Shown here one piece after another: positions 1-10,435 of a DNA stretch of 64,000 nucleotides (position 1 is its first letter; every line of letters begins with the position of its first letter). Source of the DNA: Symbiodinium natans. Lineage: Eukaryota > Sar > Dinophyceae > Suessiales > Symbiodiniaceae. The stretch covers positions 40,001-104,000 of the forward strand of contig CAJNDS010000061.1 in the NCBI GenBank assembly GCA_905221605.1. Reading direction: 5' to 3'. Under the pieces are notes generated by a model that was not told the origin of the DNA, ran no database searches, and was given only the letters and a program-made list of their open reading frames with translations. The position numbers were made by a program, and so were the translations under genes.

Positions 1-1428
1 CATGCGTTTTCAAACAATGTTAACACCCAAAAACTTCGCTTTTCCGGGACAAATGGGAAACTGAGGGAGAGACAGGAGGTACAAAAGGCTGAAGCTGTGT
101 AGTCACCTTCAGCTTCCCTGGCAACCCAACAAACAAACAATCTGGAGAAATAGAACAACAGGCAGGAGTTATGGGCAAACAAACATCTGGACAAGCATCA
201 AGCATGACAAAAGGAATGACAAGAATTAGACAGGGCAAAAGATCCTGCTTAGAAACCCAAAGGAACACATGAGGGAGACAAGTCGATGAACGATTTGCGA
301 GACAGACACCGTTTTGTCTCATTGCGGACTGGAAATCAAAAAGGACAAAGAGAAGTGTCATCACGCTTCATGTTGTGTCACGTGTGCGTTTTGGGAGTTT
401 TTCGTCCCGCATTGGCACTGCACATTGGTCCAGGTCTCAGCAGCACCCGTGTGGAATGGCATGTGTGCCATTTTGCATCCCTTGCAAAAAACAGGTCAAA
501 AATCTCTGCATTGCATGTCTTGTTGTTGCTAGGTGCTGAACGGACGCGGACCAGCCCTTGAAACCGGAAAGGGCGGCCGAGCCAAGTCCTCTTCACATAA
601 AGTTTAATCCACAAGGCTTTGCTGTTTGGGAAGAAAGACCCCTCGCGGATCGATCAGCTTTTGTAGCCTTCTTCTCAAGTAGGAAGGCCAAATCATTGTC
701 CAACATCCCAGCTGCTGCCCTAGATGATCGCCAAATGCCCGTGCTGGCAAGGCACACATGGTGGTTGTGGCCTTGGACGAGGTGTCCAGCGCGGAAGCAT
801 ATGCGTTGCGCCTCGTCTTCTGCAAGCCAAACTTGCCGGGCTGCTAGATTCTGATGATTGTTCACACCTGATTTCCATGTCTGTTTCAGTGCTTCGTGCG
901 TACACAGTCATTGTTACTCTCCGCAGCAAAGATGTTGATGCATGCTATCGTACAGCACTTTAGAACCACAACGCTGGCGCGTTGATTTTCTTGATTAGTG
1001 TCTTGAGACTTGCAAGTCTTGCAGAGGTGGCACAGCATTTTTGGACAAGCGACCCGTTCAATTGGCTCAAAAAAAGGCCATTGAGAAGAAAGTTGAAACA
1101 TGTTGGAAATCGCTAAACTGGAAACGGTTGCGGCAAGGTGCAGTTACGCGCGGGCATTGATTATGCGCAATCTTGTTCAGTCCAGCTCCTGTTTTAGCGA
1201 CTGTCAGAGATGCTAATTTCTTTGGAATCAAGTGGCGCCGGTTCTCTGCCGGCCCGGGGCTTCAGAGACGGAAGCAAGTTCGTTCAACAGCACCCAACCA
1301 TGTTGTTGAGTCTGTCAGCTTTCCAGAGATGCCCCGTCTTGGTTCATGCGCAGTCTAGTTCCTAGGTTGCTTCCAGGCCTCGTGTTTCCAACGAAGCTTT
1401 GCAAGAAGATCATTCTTTCTGCCGCGCA

Positions 1429-1828
1429 ATGCAGGGCTGATGGTCTGGGCTTAGGTGGCCATGCGGGGCACTGGCATTCAAGGTGTACCCCGCCAAAAAC
1501 ATGGTCCATGCCACGCTGGAAAGCGCAGCACATTTTTTTTTTTTGGACCTCTTTACGCTTCAGTAGCACAGTAGGTCGGTCTTGTTGGGCTCGACGCAAC
1601 GGGTGAAACGAAGTGAGCGCGCGTAAACCACCAAGAACACCAGCTGGAAAGCGCAGCAACAGGTCGCCAAGATGGCGTTCGAGAAGAAGCTGACAACATG
1701 CGCACGGCCCTTAGCAACGCAACCTACTTGGTCTCTCTTGGACATCTGCTGATACAGAACCACAACCACATCTTGAAGTAACGCTGTTCCTTGGTACTGT
1801 CCAGACTTTCCAAAGAGATGTTCCGCCA
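1429..1828 (+). pseudogene. Broken 5' copy of the unknown secreted-protein gene at 31550
   Basis: The ATG at 1429 corresponds to the ATG at 31550, but here the frame stops after three codons (ATG CAG GGC TGA). It is further broken by small indels and by the insertion at 1531-1643. Recognisable matching sequence continues to about 1828, and the downstream part of the gene (about 31853-33052) is absent. It is therefore a truncated, non-functional duplicate. Confidence 0.7.
1531..1643 (-). mobile_element. Poly(A)-tailed retroinsertion with 15-bp target duplication
   Basis: The 15-mer CTGGAAAGCGCAGCA is present at 1516-1530 and again at 1644-1658. The 113 bp between the copies begins with a run of 12 T, which is a poly(A) tail when read on the minus strand. 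The paralogous copy has a single, nearly identical site (about 31645-31660) and no insert, so it shows the empty target. This is what LINE-type target-primed integration of a short polyadenylated RNA leaves. The 100-bp body is not recognised; a loose tRNA B-box-like string is too weak to call a tRNA-derived SINE. Confidence 0.8.
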
Positions 1829-2819
1829 ACCAAACCAAAACCTCTGTGGTGCCCAGCTTGCGGCCACAAAAACGATAATGAGACGCACCTGATCTAAAGC
1901 TTGAAACCTCCTCTGCTGTCTTCCAAGTTGTGGCCCGCTCAAACCCTCTTATGTGCGCGGACTCTCCTACCTTGGATGATTGAAATGCTTTGGATTTCCG
2001 CTGCATTAGAGTGAGCGCAGACGTTAAGAGGCAAAAACCCCAACCCAACACGCCAGCTCGAAGCTCAAACGTCCGTTAAAATGCCTCTTAAGGTATCGCA
2101 CAAAGAAGAATCTTATGTCAGCCTTTTGGTCCAGTCGAGCACGCAGTTTTGAGCGCTAATATCGCTAGTTGGCACTTCGGAAACTTTTAAATGCCCTTAT
2201 ATCCCACGTGCTGGGTTGTCCTCTCAGAGGGAAGTCACAGAAGGTTTGGCAAGCCTCCATAAGGCTCGTATTCTTGTCGTCCAGTTTTTCCAACTTGACT
2301 GCAGTAAGGACTTGATTTGCAGCACAATTTTGACACATTGAGAGACAAAGCTGATGGAAGCATTATTACAAATTGGTGTCCAAAGCATAATACACAATAT
2401 CTGCAACCTGATTCTGCTGCTTTCTTATTCTAATTGGTTCCGCCGCTCTAGTTCATCGAAAGCGCTTGCCTCAGCCATGCTCAACACAACTCTTGTCTTC
2501 CAGCTTATCAATTTTCTTAGGCAAGAGATTCCAAGACCGCGAGGTCTGGACTGGGCTTCAGGGTTGGTCGGCTTGTGGGCTCCAAGGCAGCAAGGTCTGG
2601 TGTTAGAAGTGGTGCCCCCACCCCCTTACCGTCGGCGCTGCGCCTCCCCCTTGCAAGAGTGTCTGCACCGCCCCCCTCTTCTTCCGAAACCCCGGATCCC
2701 TGTGATCAGGTGCTCCTTGTCTCAAGGGCCCCCTCTTGACCAGTCCCTGCGTTGCATAAGGCTTTTCTGGGATGCTCTTTACCTTCATGGGGCACGTTGC
2801 GCAGCGCAACTGCCTGGCG
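1829..2819. other. No recognisable gene
   Basis: The frame at 2354-2926 is open for 190 codons, but it runs into the dispersed repeat at 2820 and shows no domain, so it is not called. Nothing else is supported. Confidence 0.5.
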
Positions 2820-3160
2820 CGCCACTCCGGGCTTTAAGCAACGTAATCGCTGCCCTAGCTGCAAAGTTTAACAGGGGCACCGGCATGCTTGACTTGCAGG
2901 GTCCGTGTTATGCAAGTGAAGTTTAAGATCCAAGTAACTTAACTGCCCCGCGCAATGGCCGGTTTTCCCTATCGTACACAGACCACAGAGAAGGAAAGCT
3001 AGCAGCCTTACAGACGGCTTCCCATATGGGTGGGCTTGCTTTTGGTACCAACCGTTCGGCTTTGACACGAGGGCTCAAATAGCATCGCAAGATGCCATCA
3101 GGCAAGTAGCATGATCGAATTGTCTGCAAGAAGGGCTTCTGCGGGCTCCAAGGCAGCATG
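2820..3160. repeat. Mosaic dispersed repeat, copy a
   Basis: About 2822-2896 is the reverse complement of 17490-17565, and about 3020-3160 matches 17566-17700 in direct orientation. The shared landmarks are CCATATGGGTGGGCTTGC and GCATGATCGAATTGTCTGCA. About 3545-3695 is the reverse complement of 17695-17850. The same pieces occur in different relative orientations, so the family has been rearranged between copies. Its nature (SINE, MITE or a fragment of a larger element) is unknown. Confidence 0.75.
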
Positions 3161-3967
3161 TCCTGCGCTGTCTCCTTCCTGTAAACTCCAGGTGCCCTGC
3201 GCCCCACCCCCTCCCGTTCGACATCGTGTTCGTCTTCTTGTTCGACATCTTCGACCAGAGGCAGGGTTTGGGGTTTAAGACTGTCTTTGTGATGATGTGT
3301 GATGGACTTCAAACCTCTTTGCCAGTGAGTTGTTTGGAAGCTGTTCCTTGCTTGTGGATATTTGCTTTGTCCAGCGCCATTGGAACATGCTTTTTCGCGT
3401 TGTCAGAAGAGTGCTGCAGACAGGTCCCTAAACTCGAAGCCCTGAAACCCAAACCTGGTTAAGCGTGCCAGAGCTTTTGCCTGCGAGCAGGCGTGCGGTA
3501 AGCTGATTTGCTAGCAGACGCTTGGAGTGTTGCGGTGAAGAGGTGCCCTGAAGAAAGCTGCCCAGAAAACAAGCCCAAAAACGAAGCTGGAAACCGCGCA
3601 TTTGCAGGTTAATCGGCACATTGCCGCAAAGCATTAGTGGTGCTGCAGAAGCAAGATGTTTGCACGGACCTTGCTGTGACATTGCCGGGCATTGCAAGCC
3701 TGCCAACAACCCTGAAGCCTTGCAGCTTGGGTGCCGCAGAGCTTGCAAGTAGGCTTCCTTGCTACTGGACCTGCGCTCAGCGTGCCTGTACATGTTGTTG
3801 CTGAGTGGCACGTGCTTCCCAATGCCCTTGCTGCCCCGCGTATCGGCCGATTTTTTTTTTTGCAGCTTACAGCGCTTAGTGACTTTGGCCTCCCAGCGTA
3901 ACTGCAGGTTTTGGGATTCCCCTCCTTTGGCTATTCCTGGACAGCGGCCGAAAAATATTTTTACTAC
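3161..3967. other. Left flank of the YR retroelement, no gene
   Basis: It contains the inverted piece of the mosaic repeat (about 3545-3695) and otherwise no supported gene. GGCTATTCC at 3929-3937 is an inverted match to GGAATAGCC just outside the other end of the element (13592-13600). Confidence 0.5.
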
Positions 3968-4189
3968 TAAGCGTGCCAGCGAGGGACGAGCAAGCGTTTT
4001 ATCTTGAAAATGGAAAATGACCTTTCATGTCATTTAGGCATCTCTTGTGCTTCGACTCTTTGCAGCATGTTGCATTTTGCACAGTGCATGTGTTCTCATT
4101 TTCTTGAAGAGAGTACTTGTCTTTTCATGTCAGCTTCCAAGATCCTTGACTTCAAGCAACACTTCGGCTTGAGCTCTGGAGAAAGATTT
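3968..4189 (+). repeat. Left terminal repeat A1
   Basis: This 222-bp block recurs at 12568-12795 (A2), where six extra bases (a CAGCAG duplication) follow CGGCTTGAG. It begins TAAGCGTGCCAGCGAGG, and the TAA is shared with the flank. An open frame inside it is duplicated in A2 and is not treated as a gene. Confidence 0.9.
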
Positions 4190-4670
4190 CGAAAGGCCGT
4201 GGCTATCCCAAAGGGACAGCAAGGACCCATCATCCTTGGCCAAGCTGTCACGCCGCTCCCACCGTCGATCATCTCGGGTGGAGGAAATTGGCCACTCCAT
4301 GCAGCATGTAGAGTCGCTGGTGCTGCTAGATCACCTGAGGCCTACTGCATCAAGAGTTGCTCTGCAAAGGTCTATGGAGTGGCTGTTGTCCTGCCATTCT
4401 AAATTCTGTTTCGGATGACTGCTGCGAGAGATGAAACAGCAACCAGTGCTCGCACGTTACACTGTGTGGTTTGATGCTCAGAGTGCTCACGGTCCAGCTC
4501 ATGTCTGCGTCACATTTCTAAAGCAGGCTTCGTGTGTGTGCACCGATGGTGCTTGTGGATGCACGTCACCATGTTTTGTGAATGCATACATGCCGCGGCC
4601 ATTTGCATTATGGAGAGTCGGTACATGCGCATTGATTGCATTGTTAACCAACCCTGCTGCCTTGTATATG

Positions 4671-4976
4671 GACGAATCGACATCCTCTTCGGAAGCATCG
4701 AGCTCAGAGAGTGCTGAGTGGTGGCAGCGTGTGCCCCGAAACCGTTTGCAAGTGGTCAGAATTCTGCCCCGAGATTTTCATTTGGAGAGCTTGTTCAGAA
4801 ACATACATCAAGAGCCCAACCTGCACACCTACGTCCTTGAACCGGATTTCCTCAACATTTTCCTCAGCGGTTCAAGAATTTTGGTTCTTCTTCCCGTTCG
4901 GTCCTGGTATTGCTTGACGTGTTCAGCCAGCTGGAGTAACACGTGCCTGAGGCATCTTCTTGCACGTCATGTCTAG
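4671..4976 (+). CDS. Small ORF of the YR element, uncertain
   Basis: The ATG at 4671 opens a 101-residue frame with a Ser/Glu-rich start followed by a charged region. No domain is recognised. Its TAG (4974-4976) overlaps the ATG of the next ORF (4969), so the two could be translationally coupled or be one frame broken by an indel. The frame may also be chance. It lies in the leader of the element, between A1 and the recombinase. Confidence 0.3.
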   Translation, partial: DESTSSSEASSSESAEWWQRVPRNRLQVVRILPRDFHLESLFRNIHQEPNLHTYVLEPDFLNIFLSGSRILVLLPVRSWYCLTCSASWSNTCLRHLLARHV

Positions 4977-5400
4977 ACAAATGACAGATGAGGAGATTGC
5001 TGAACGATTCTGGAGAGTGCCAGTCTGGGAAATGAGCTTTACCATCCTCCAGCACTTGAGACAGATTGCATATCTTCGAGAGAGATTTGATGCTTTGGAG
5101 CGCTGTCACGACCGATTGCAGCAGCAGTACATGCATGTCGTTGATCTTCATGCACGTGTTCTGAGTGAGTGTGAGCAACTTTGGCAGACTTGTCTTATCC
5201 TTCAGTTTCACCTCCATAGACTTCAGGGCGTCGTGGACCTCTTACAGAATCAAACCCGAGGTTTCCAAGACGACATGACACAGACCCTGTGGCTCCAAGG
5301 CCTTCGAGTGCACATGGTCTCCCCTGTCCTACCGAGACCCAGTAACGTGGTCCGTGTGCAGCAGATGAGGGACGATGCTCGTCGCTCTCGGCCTTACTGA
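4969..5400 (+). CDS. Helical small ORF upstream of the recombinase
   Basis: This 143-residue frame starts at the ATG at 4969; an upstream TTG in the same frame is unlikely to be used. The sequence is rich in Leu, Gln, Arg and His with heptad-like spacing (around residues 20-95), suggesting an alpha-helical or coiled-coil protein, and its C-terminus is basic. It ends 180 bp before the recombinase ORF on the same strand. It matches no domain I recognise. A structural or RNA-binding role in the element is possible, but this is inference from position only. Confidence 0.5.
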   Translation: MSRQMTDEEIAERFWRVPVWEMSFTILQHLRQIAYLRERFDALERCHDRLQQQYMHVVDLHARVLSECEQLWQTCLILQFHLHRLQGVVDLLQNQTRGFQDDMTQTLWLQGLRVHMVSPVLPRPSNVVRVQQMRDDARRSRPY

Positions 5401-5580
5401 ATCGTTCTGCTGTGCCAGAGGTGCAAAACATTTCCAGTGCTGTCTATGTGATGATCATGTTGCAGTTTCCTGTGCGTTTGTCACAGCACCATGTCATGTC
5501 ATGTCATGAATTTCATCTCAGTTTCCCCTTTTCTTGTGTGGGCCCGAGTTTTGACTCTTGTGCAACAACATCCTGCCAAG

Positions 5581-7893
5581 ATGGACGCGAGTCTTGCAGA
5601 GCTGGAAGCCGAAGCATTTTCTGCAGAGCACGAGGACCCTCCCGTGCCCTCCGCGCCCTTTTTCCCCATAACTGGCCTTCCGGTGTTTCAGACACCACAT
5701 GCTACGTTGATCCACACATCAACACCAGCCGGGGAACCAGTGTCAGGATGGTATGACATAGAAGAAAGCGAGCCGACGGAGGCATGCTTTGGAGTTTTTG
5801 ATGAGCCGATCCATGGTGCCGAAGTGGCATCACATTGTGAGGAAGCCGAAGTGGCTACAATCAGCACCCGACCAGAACCCACCACAGAAGTTGTGGTTTC
5901 CCACGCCGCAGTGGCTGATAACCTCGAATGCGCCGAAGTGGCTCCCACCGCTGTGGGTTCCCCCCAACAAGCCAATGTGCTGAAAGGTCAGGAGTATGAA
6001 CGGGCACTGACGAGTGCCTTGACCCGTTGTGCCAAGAAACCAAAACTCTGCCAGCCTTGGGAGAGTGATTTGATGTCAGACATTTTCAGTGATCAGCCCA
6101 GCTTTGAGTGGGCTGCTTCCCCATCAGCAAGCCTGGTGGACATTGTCAGCAGTGACAAGCCTGAGATGTGCACCCCAGGAGAAACCATTGATACTATTCT
6201 CCTCCTACACAGACCTCCTATTGAGAGTTGTGCCTCTCTTCTTCGTGCCAGACCCGACCAGACTTTCCCTCAGCAAGATTCCTCCAGGAAAACTAGGGCC
6301 ATGACTATGTGGATGGAAACTGTCATGCCATACTGGAGACATTTCCAAGTCACCCGAAGCATAGTCTCTGGTGTGTCAGACACCGAGCCCACGGTGCAGC
6401 AAGTACTTGAGACTTTGGAAGCGACCTTTGGTCGCAAATCGGCCAGCACATTGTACTCTCGTGCTCTCGCTGTTCACCGCTATCTGCATTGGTGCCTCAC
6501 ACACGGTGTGCAACCTTTTCCCATGGTTGAACGCATTGTCTGGAGCTATGTTTCTGAGCTCGCAACCCTATGCAGGCCATCTGCAGCATCGACATTCATG
6601 CGAGTTGTGAACTTCATGCGTTTCACCATCACCCCGGATGGGTCCCCCGAGGTTGCTACGAGTACACGAATCTCAGGCAAAGCAGTGCTGGCCCTTGCTG
6701 GCAAACGTCCTGTGAAAAGGGCCCCGGCTCTAACAGTCAAGATGGTTCGTGCACTTCATATTGCCCTTGAGGACAAAAGAAGACATGTGTATGACAGGTT
6801 GTGTGCGGGAACATTCCTCATGTACGGTCGATGCAGATGGAGTGATCTCCGTCACATCCAAGAGATAATTCTCGATATCTCAGATGACAGGCACAAAACG
6901 GCCAAGAAGGACCAAGTCAGGCTTCTGCCCATTGTCGCCCCTGCTTTCGGCATCACGGGAGAATGTTGGGCTGAAAGCTTTCTCAACCTGAGAGTCGCGA
7001 GCATAGGCGAATGCCGTAATGGCCCGGTACTCCCGGCTGTGGCTGAGCAACAGCCTCTGTCCTTCTCCAACCGTCCCATCGAGACGGATGAGGCGACAGA
7101 TATCCTGAGATTTCTACTCTCGAAATTTCCTGAAGCGTCAAAGCTGACCTCGCACAGCTGCAAGGAAACACCACTCTCGTGGCTGGCTAAGGCTGGTGCA
7201 GACAAGCCGACTCTAGATTTCATGGGCAGACATGTCGGAACGATTTCCTCTAGTGATGTCTACGCCAGAGGAATGCAAGCTAGACCCCTGAGAAAATTCA
7301 ATCACATGATAAAACAGATTTACCTGGGGGTCTTCGACCCGGATGCCACTCGCAGCGGGATGTTCCGAAAACAGCCCGGGCCCTTCGATGATCTCGGTGC
7401 ACGTGGAGACATTGCAGAGTTCGACCAAGGGCCTCCAGCGACAGCTGACGTCGAAACTCCCGAGATGGCGAGTACCCATGAAGAGCTTGGCGATTCACCA
7501 ACGGCAAACTCCCCCACGGCAGCTCCTGAAGAAGCCCCAGCGGCGCCGGCTAGCGCTGCTCCTCCCTCTGAGTATTCCTCGTCCTCTTCTTCTTCCTCCA
7601 GTGACGATTCCGAGGAAACTGATCAGTGCCAGCCACCCCAACAACAGTTAGAAGGTGTCTTCTTCATCCACCCGAAAGGCAAAGTACATGTCAAAGCCAT
7701 TGCGGGTGCTACTCGCTTCAAATGCGGGAGGAAAGCCTCGGATACTTTCGTGGCCACGTGCACAGGCTCCTTCTCCCCAGCATCACTGTGCGGTCAATGT
7801 GAGCCAGCCACTTTTCCGATTTTGTCGCGAAGCGACTTGATCCGTGCCCTGGACACATCTCTCTCTCAGCTTCGTGACAATGCGGCGCTGTAA
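5581..7893 (+). CDS. Tyrosine recombinase (YR) of the retroelement
   Basis: From the ATG at 5581 the protein is 770 residues; an in-frame ATG at 5491 is less likely. Residues 1-200 are an acidic, low-complexity lead. About 240-380 resembles a helical core-binding domain. The catalytic domain follows: an Arg in RWSDL (R419), HSCK (H525), GRH (H551) and a candidate nucleophile in VYARG (Y561). The spacing fits the R-H-x-x-R-H-Y plan of DIRS-order recombinases, except that Lys528 takes the place of the second Arg. A Ser/Pro-rich linker leads to a C-terminal cysteine module (CGRK...LCGQC), possibly zinc binding, near residues 714-740. The product should cut and rejoin element ends through a covalent 3'-phosphotyrosine. 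It lies upstream of gag and RT rather than downstream. Confidence 0.85.
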   Translation: MDASLAELEAEAFSAEHEDPPVPSAPFFPITGLPVFQTPHATLIHTSTPAGEPVSGWYDIEESEPTEACFGVFDEPIHGAEVASHCEEAEVATISTRPEPTTEVVVSHAAVADNLECAEVAPTAVGSPQQANVLKGQEYERALTSALTRCAKKPKLCQPWESDLMSDIFSDQPSFEWAASPSASLVDIVSSDKPEMCTPGETIDTILLLHRPPIESCASLLRARPDQTFPQQDSSRKTRAMTMWMETVMPYWRHFQVTRSIVSGVSDTEPTVQQVLETLEATFGRKSASTLYSRALAVHRYLHWCLTHGVQPFPMVERIVWSYVSELATLCRPSAASTFMRVVNFMRFTITPDGSPEVATSTRISGKAVLALAGKRPVKRAPALTVKMVRALHIALEDKRRHVYDRLCAGTFLMYGRCRWSDLRHIQEIILDISDDRHKTAKKDQVRLLPIVAPAFGITGECWAESFLNLRVASIGECRNGPVLPAVAEQQPLSFSNRPIETDEATDILRFLLSKFPEASKLTSHSCKETPLSWLAKAGADKPTLDFMGRHVGTISSSDVYARGMQARPLRKFNHMIKQIYLGVFDPDATRSGMFRKQPGPFDDLGARGDIAEFDQGPPATADVETPEMASTHEELGDSPTANSPTAAPEEAPAAPASAAPPSEYSSSSSSSSSDDSEETDQCQPPQQQLEGVFFIHPKGKVHVKAIAGATRFKCGRKASDTFVATCTGSFSPASLCGQCEPATFPILSRSDLIRALDTSLSQLRDNAAL

Positions 7894-8062
7894 ACCTCGA
7901 ACCGTGCTGGTGCGAAATGACCGCAGTGCGACCCTTTTCCTTTTGCTTTAAGCCCCGGTGGCATTCACCTTACGCGTGCAGTTGCTGATGCATAATTGCC
8001 GTGCCAGTGGGCCCAGAGCTCCTGTTTGTCTCACGTGTCACCTCTTGGGGTCTGCGTCTGCT

Positions 8063-9348
8063 ATGGCTTCCTTGCTCGATTCAGAGGCTCAATTTCGTCA
8101 GCGAGCCCTCGAGCTTGGCCTCAAAGACGCTTTCGTGGAAGCCCTCAAAACGGCTGGTCTGGCAACCATCAACAAGTTCGGCTTTGCGCATGGACAACCA
8201 GGTCAGAAGATTGATGATGAGGACTTTAGGCTCTTCCTGACGAGCCAGCTCGGAACCGAGCCGAACATTGGGGTGGTTGCCGCGGCCATAAACCTCCTGT
8301 TCGAAGCTCATGTCTTCATCACAGCAAGCTTGAAGAACCGCTTGGAGGTGACCAGTGATGCAGTCAAACCAGTACCTCTGGCGGAACGCAGCTCGCGACT
8401 CCAAGCCCTTCGGATGAAGTATCCAGGCCTGGATAGATCCAAGTCAATGGAGCCCGGGCACGCCCTTCTTGACGCCATGGTTCACCAAGCAGAGACCAAA
8501 CAGCTCCGCTACGTTCCGCCAAGCCGTTGTCCTTCTCGCGAACAGGAGCTGTCCAGCAACAAATCCGCAAACAAAACCCTCGAAGTCGACGGGAGCAACA
8601 TCAAGCTCAAAGCCACTGACAAATCTATCTTCGTGGAAAACAACACGGAGTTCTTGCTGTACCAGGCCATGAGACGAAGAGGTCTGGTCCGGATCTCATC
8701 ACGTTCACAGTCCACCAGAAGTGGGTAGACTTCCTCTTTGCCGAGATGACTAAAGAGCCCGTTCGAGGATTCCAACAAGTCCAGATCTTCCAAGTTCTCA
8801 GGGCCGACAAGGCGGCCTGGGTCCACATGGCAGACACGTGTACAGACATCAGGCCAGGAACAGGGGCTCGACCCCTGGACGCAATCATGTCCACCCTTCC
8901 AGGCGTCCACACAGTGGTCTTCAACCTCCTGCCCCTGCATCCCCTTCTTGGGCAAGTTATGGTGATGCTCGAAAAGGCAAGGGCAAGGACATCGGCGCCA
9001 GATGGAGCAATGGCGGCAAAGGCAAGGACCAACCCGGGAGCTGGCAGCGCTGGACTCCATACGACCGCTTTGCATGCAGGTGGTGGAGGTAAAACCAGCA
9101 AGGGCGGCAAGGGCGCTGGCAAGGGCAAGTGCCAGAAGGGCTCATGGGAGCGGCGGCCTAACATGCCGCGTTTGCTCTTGGGCCTCCACTACAAGAACAC
9201 GGATGGCAGACCGCTTTGTTTCGCGTGGAACCTTCCTGGAGGATGCACCAAAGGCAAGGATGGAGCCTGCGACCGCGGCCTTCACTTGTGTTCCAAGTGC
9301 CTCGGAGCGCACTCGTACAACGAATGCCCACAAAAAGGGCCCAACTGA
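8063..9348 (+). CDS. Gag-like protein with C-terminal zinc finger (frame-shifted)
   Basis: The ATG at 8063 starts a frame that stops at 8728. The protein then continues plausibly in the neighbouring frame (open from 8620) to 9348. The likely switch is near 8682-8690, where RRRGL is followed by a coherent continuation (DLITFTVHQKWVDFLF), so a one-base deletion is the simplest reading. The first half is a helical domain. The second half has a Gly/Lys-rich basic stretch (about 9090-9135) and then a Cys/His module (CFAWNLPGGC, then LHLCSKC and HSYNEC), like the nucleic-acid-binding fingers of retroelement Gag proteins. It should bind element RNA. A second frame change at its 3' end links it to the next entry. 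Confidence 0.65.
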
Positions 9349-10435
9349 CTACCGCTGTCAGTGCAAGGCGAGCCTGCTTCCCCTACCACGGAGGCCAGAC
9401 GATTACACACATTTTTCGGGCTTGAGATCTTCGCCGGCAGCCCTCAAGAGTATTGGCCTCAGAGGAAGCTTGGGCATTGATTCAGTTTTGTACAAAGTTC
9501 GACTGGGGCCGGTAATCAAACTTGATCTACTTCAGCCCGGTGCTCAGAAGTTACTTTTCTCCATTTTAGATAGTCAACGACTACTTTTTGTTTGGCTGTC
9601 GCCCCCCAACGGCAGCGCCCCAGAAACTCCAGCGATCAAGCAGCCGCATGTCGAAGGGAATTTCCCAGAAGAAAATGATGAGTTCAACTTCAAGGACCCC
9701 AGCGCCGGTGACTCAGACCAGGAAGACAAGATCGCGCATCTTCAGGATCTATCCTGCGTGATATGCGTGTACCTCAGCCAAGCGGGAAAACCCTGGTCGG
9801 TCGCATGCTCCACCGTCAGTAACCTTTGGTCGACCCAAGCATGGCAGGCTGTTGTTGAACTATGTCAGCCCACCTATAGCTGCTTCCAGACCTGCATGTA
9901 TGGAGGACCCAGGCCGAAGCGAATGACGCTGGCTTTCGCGAACATACCCGAGCTCTCCTACATCAATTTGCTGTGCGATGGCTCCCATGAACATGACATG
10001 GGAGGCTGGAGCCGAAGTGCCCCCAACGCATCCAGTGCCTTTGATAGCCCATACCCCAGAAAGTTGTGCGCTGCAGTAGCGGCCGCGGTGCATGCAAACT
10101 GCATCGCAAGGGGCATCCAAGATATACCCTCCGATCTCCAGTCTGTACCGGGAGACATCGCCATGGACGAGGTTGCCGCCCGAGCTATGGCAGGGTCGTC
10201 GGCAGCCCAGAGACGGCTGCCTGGGCTCATGCCAGAGTACCGGGTCAAGCTCACAGTCACCTTGCGCCTGTCAGAAATCACTTGGCAGGTCAAAGACAGA
10301 ACTCAGCATTTCCTGCGAGTAGGTGATGTCCTGATTCCCCCGAAATCCCGCCTCCTGGCGATCATTCCTACAACAAATGGGGATGTGGATGCTCGCCAGT
10401 GTATTTTCGGGGTACCATGGAAACCCCAGCCCTAA
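9340..10435 (+). CDS. DNA-methyltransferase-like region downstream of Gag
   Basis: After AAAAAGGGCCC at 9332-9342 the original frame (that of 8063) resumes and stays open to 10435. Near 9430-9640 is a pattern like a Rossmann-type DNA methyltransferase: a loop around GLRGSLGIDSV, then LDLLQPGAQ, a hydrophobic strand and PPNGSAP. The last string resembles the PPCG(T/S) catalytic loop of cytosine methyltransferases with Asn in the cysteine position, so activity is doubtful. DIRS elements are known to carry a methyltransferase domain, which supports the idea, but the similarity is by eye. The remaining about 260 residues are unrecognised. The frame overlaps the start of the RT ORF by 19 bases. 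Confidence 0.5.

Larger units (their letters stand above)
1..1828 (+). repeat. Duplicated block, copy 1 (pairs with 29949-31852)
   Basis: This block aligns almost base for base, with small indels, to 29949-31852. Matching starts at the first base of the window, so the left edge of the duplication lies outside. Similarity fades after about 1828 (31852 in the other copy). Copy 1 is the more decayed: it has lost a start-proximal reading frame and has gained a 113-bp insertion. The two copies are in direct orientation about 30 kb apart. Confidence 0.85.

Noticed and set aside
1531-1643. tRNA-derived SINE or tRNA gene on the minus strand
   Set aside because: A B-box-like string is one base short of consensus and no cloverleaf is evident.
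1560-2051. 163-codon minus-strand ORF
   Set aside because: It crosses the end of the duplicated block and part of the retroinsertion; the other copy does not keep it.
4004-4402. 132-codon ORF starting in A1
   Set aside because: The first part is the terminal repeat (also in A2, where the frame ends differently); no conservation beyond it.
8509-9164. Minus-strand ORFs of 179-188 codons opposite Gag
   Set aside because: They are antisense shadows of the GC-rich Gag frame, with no domain.
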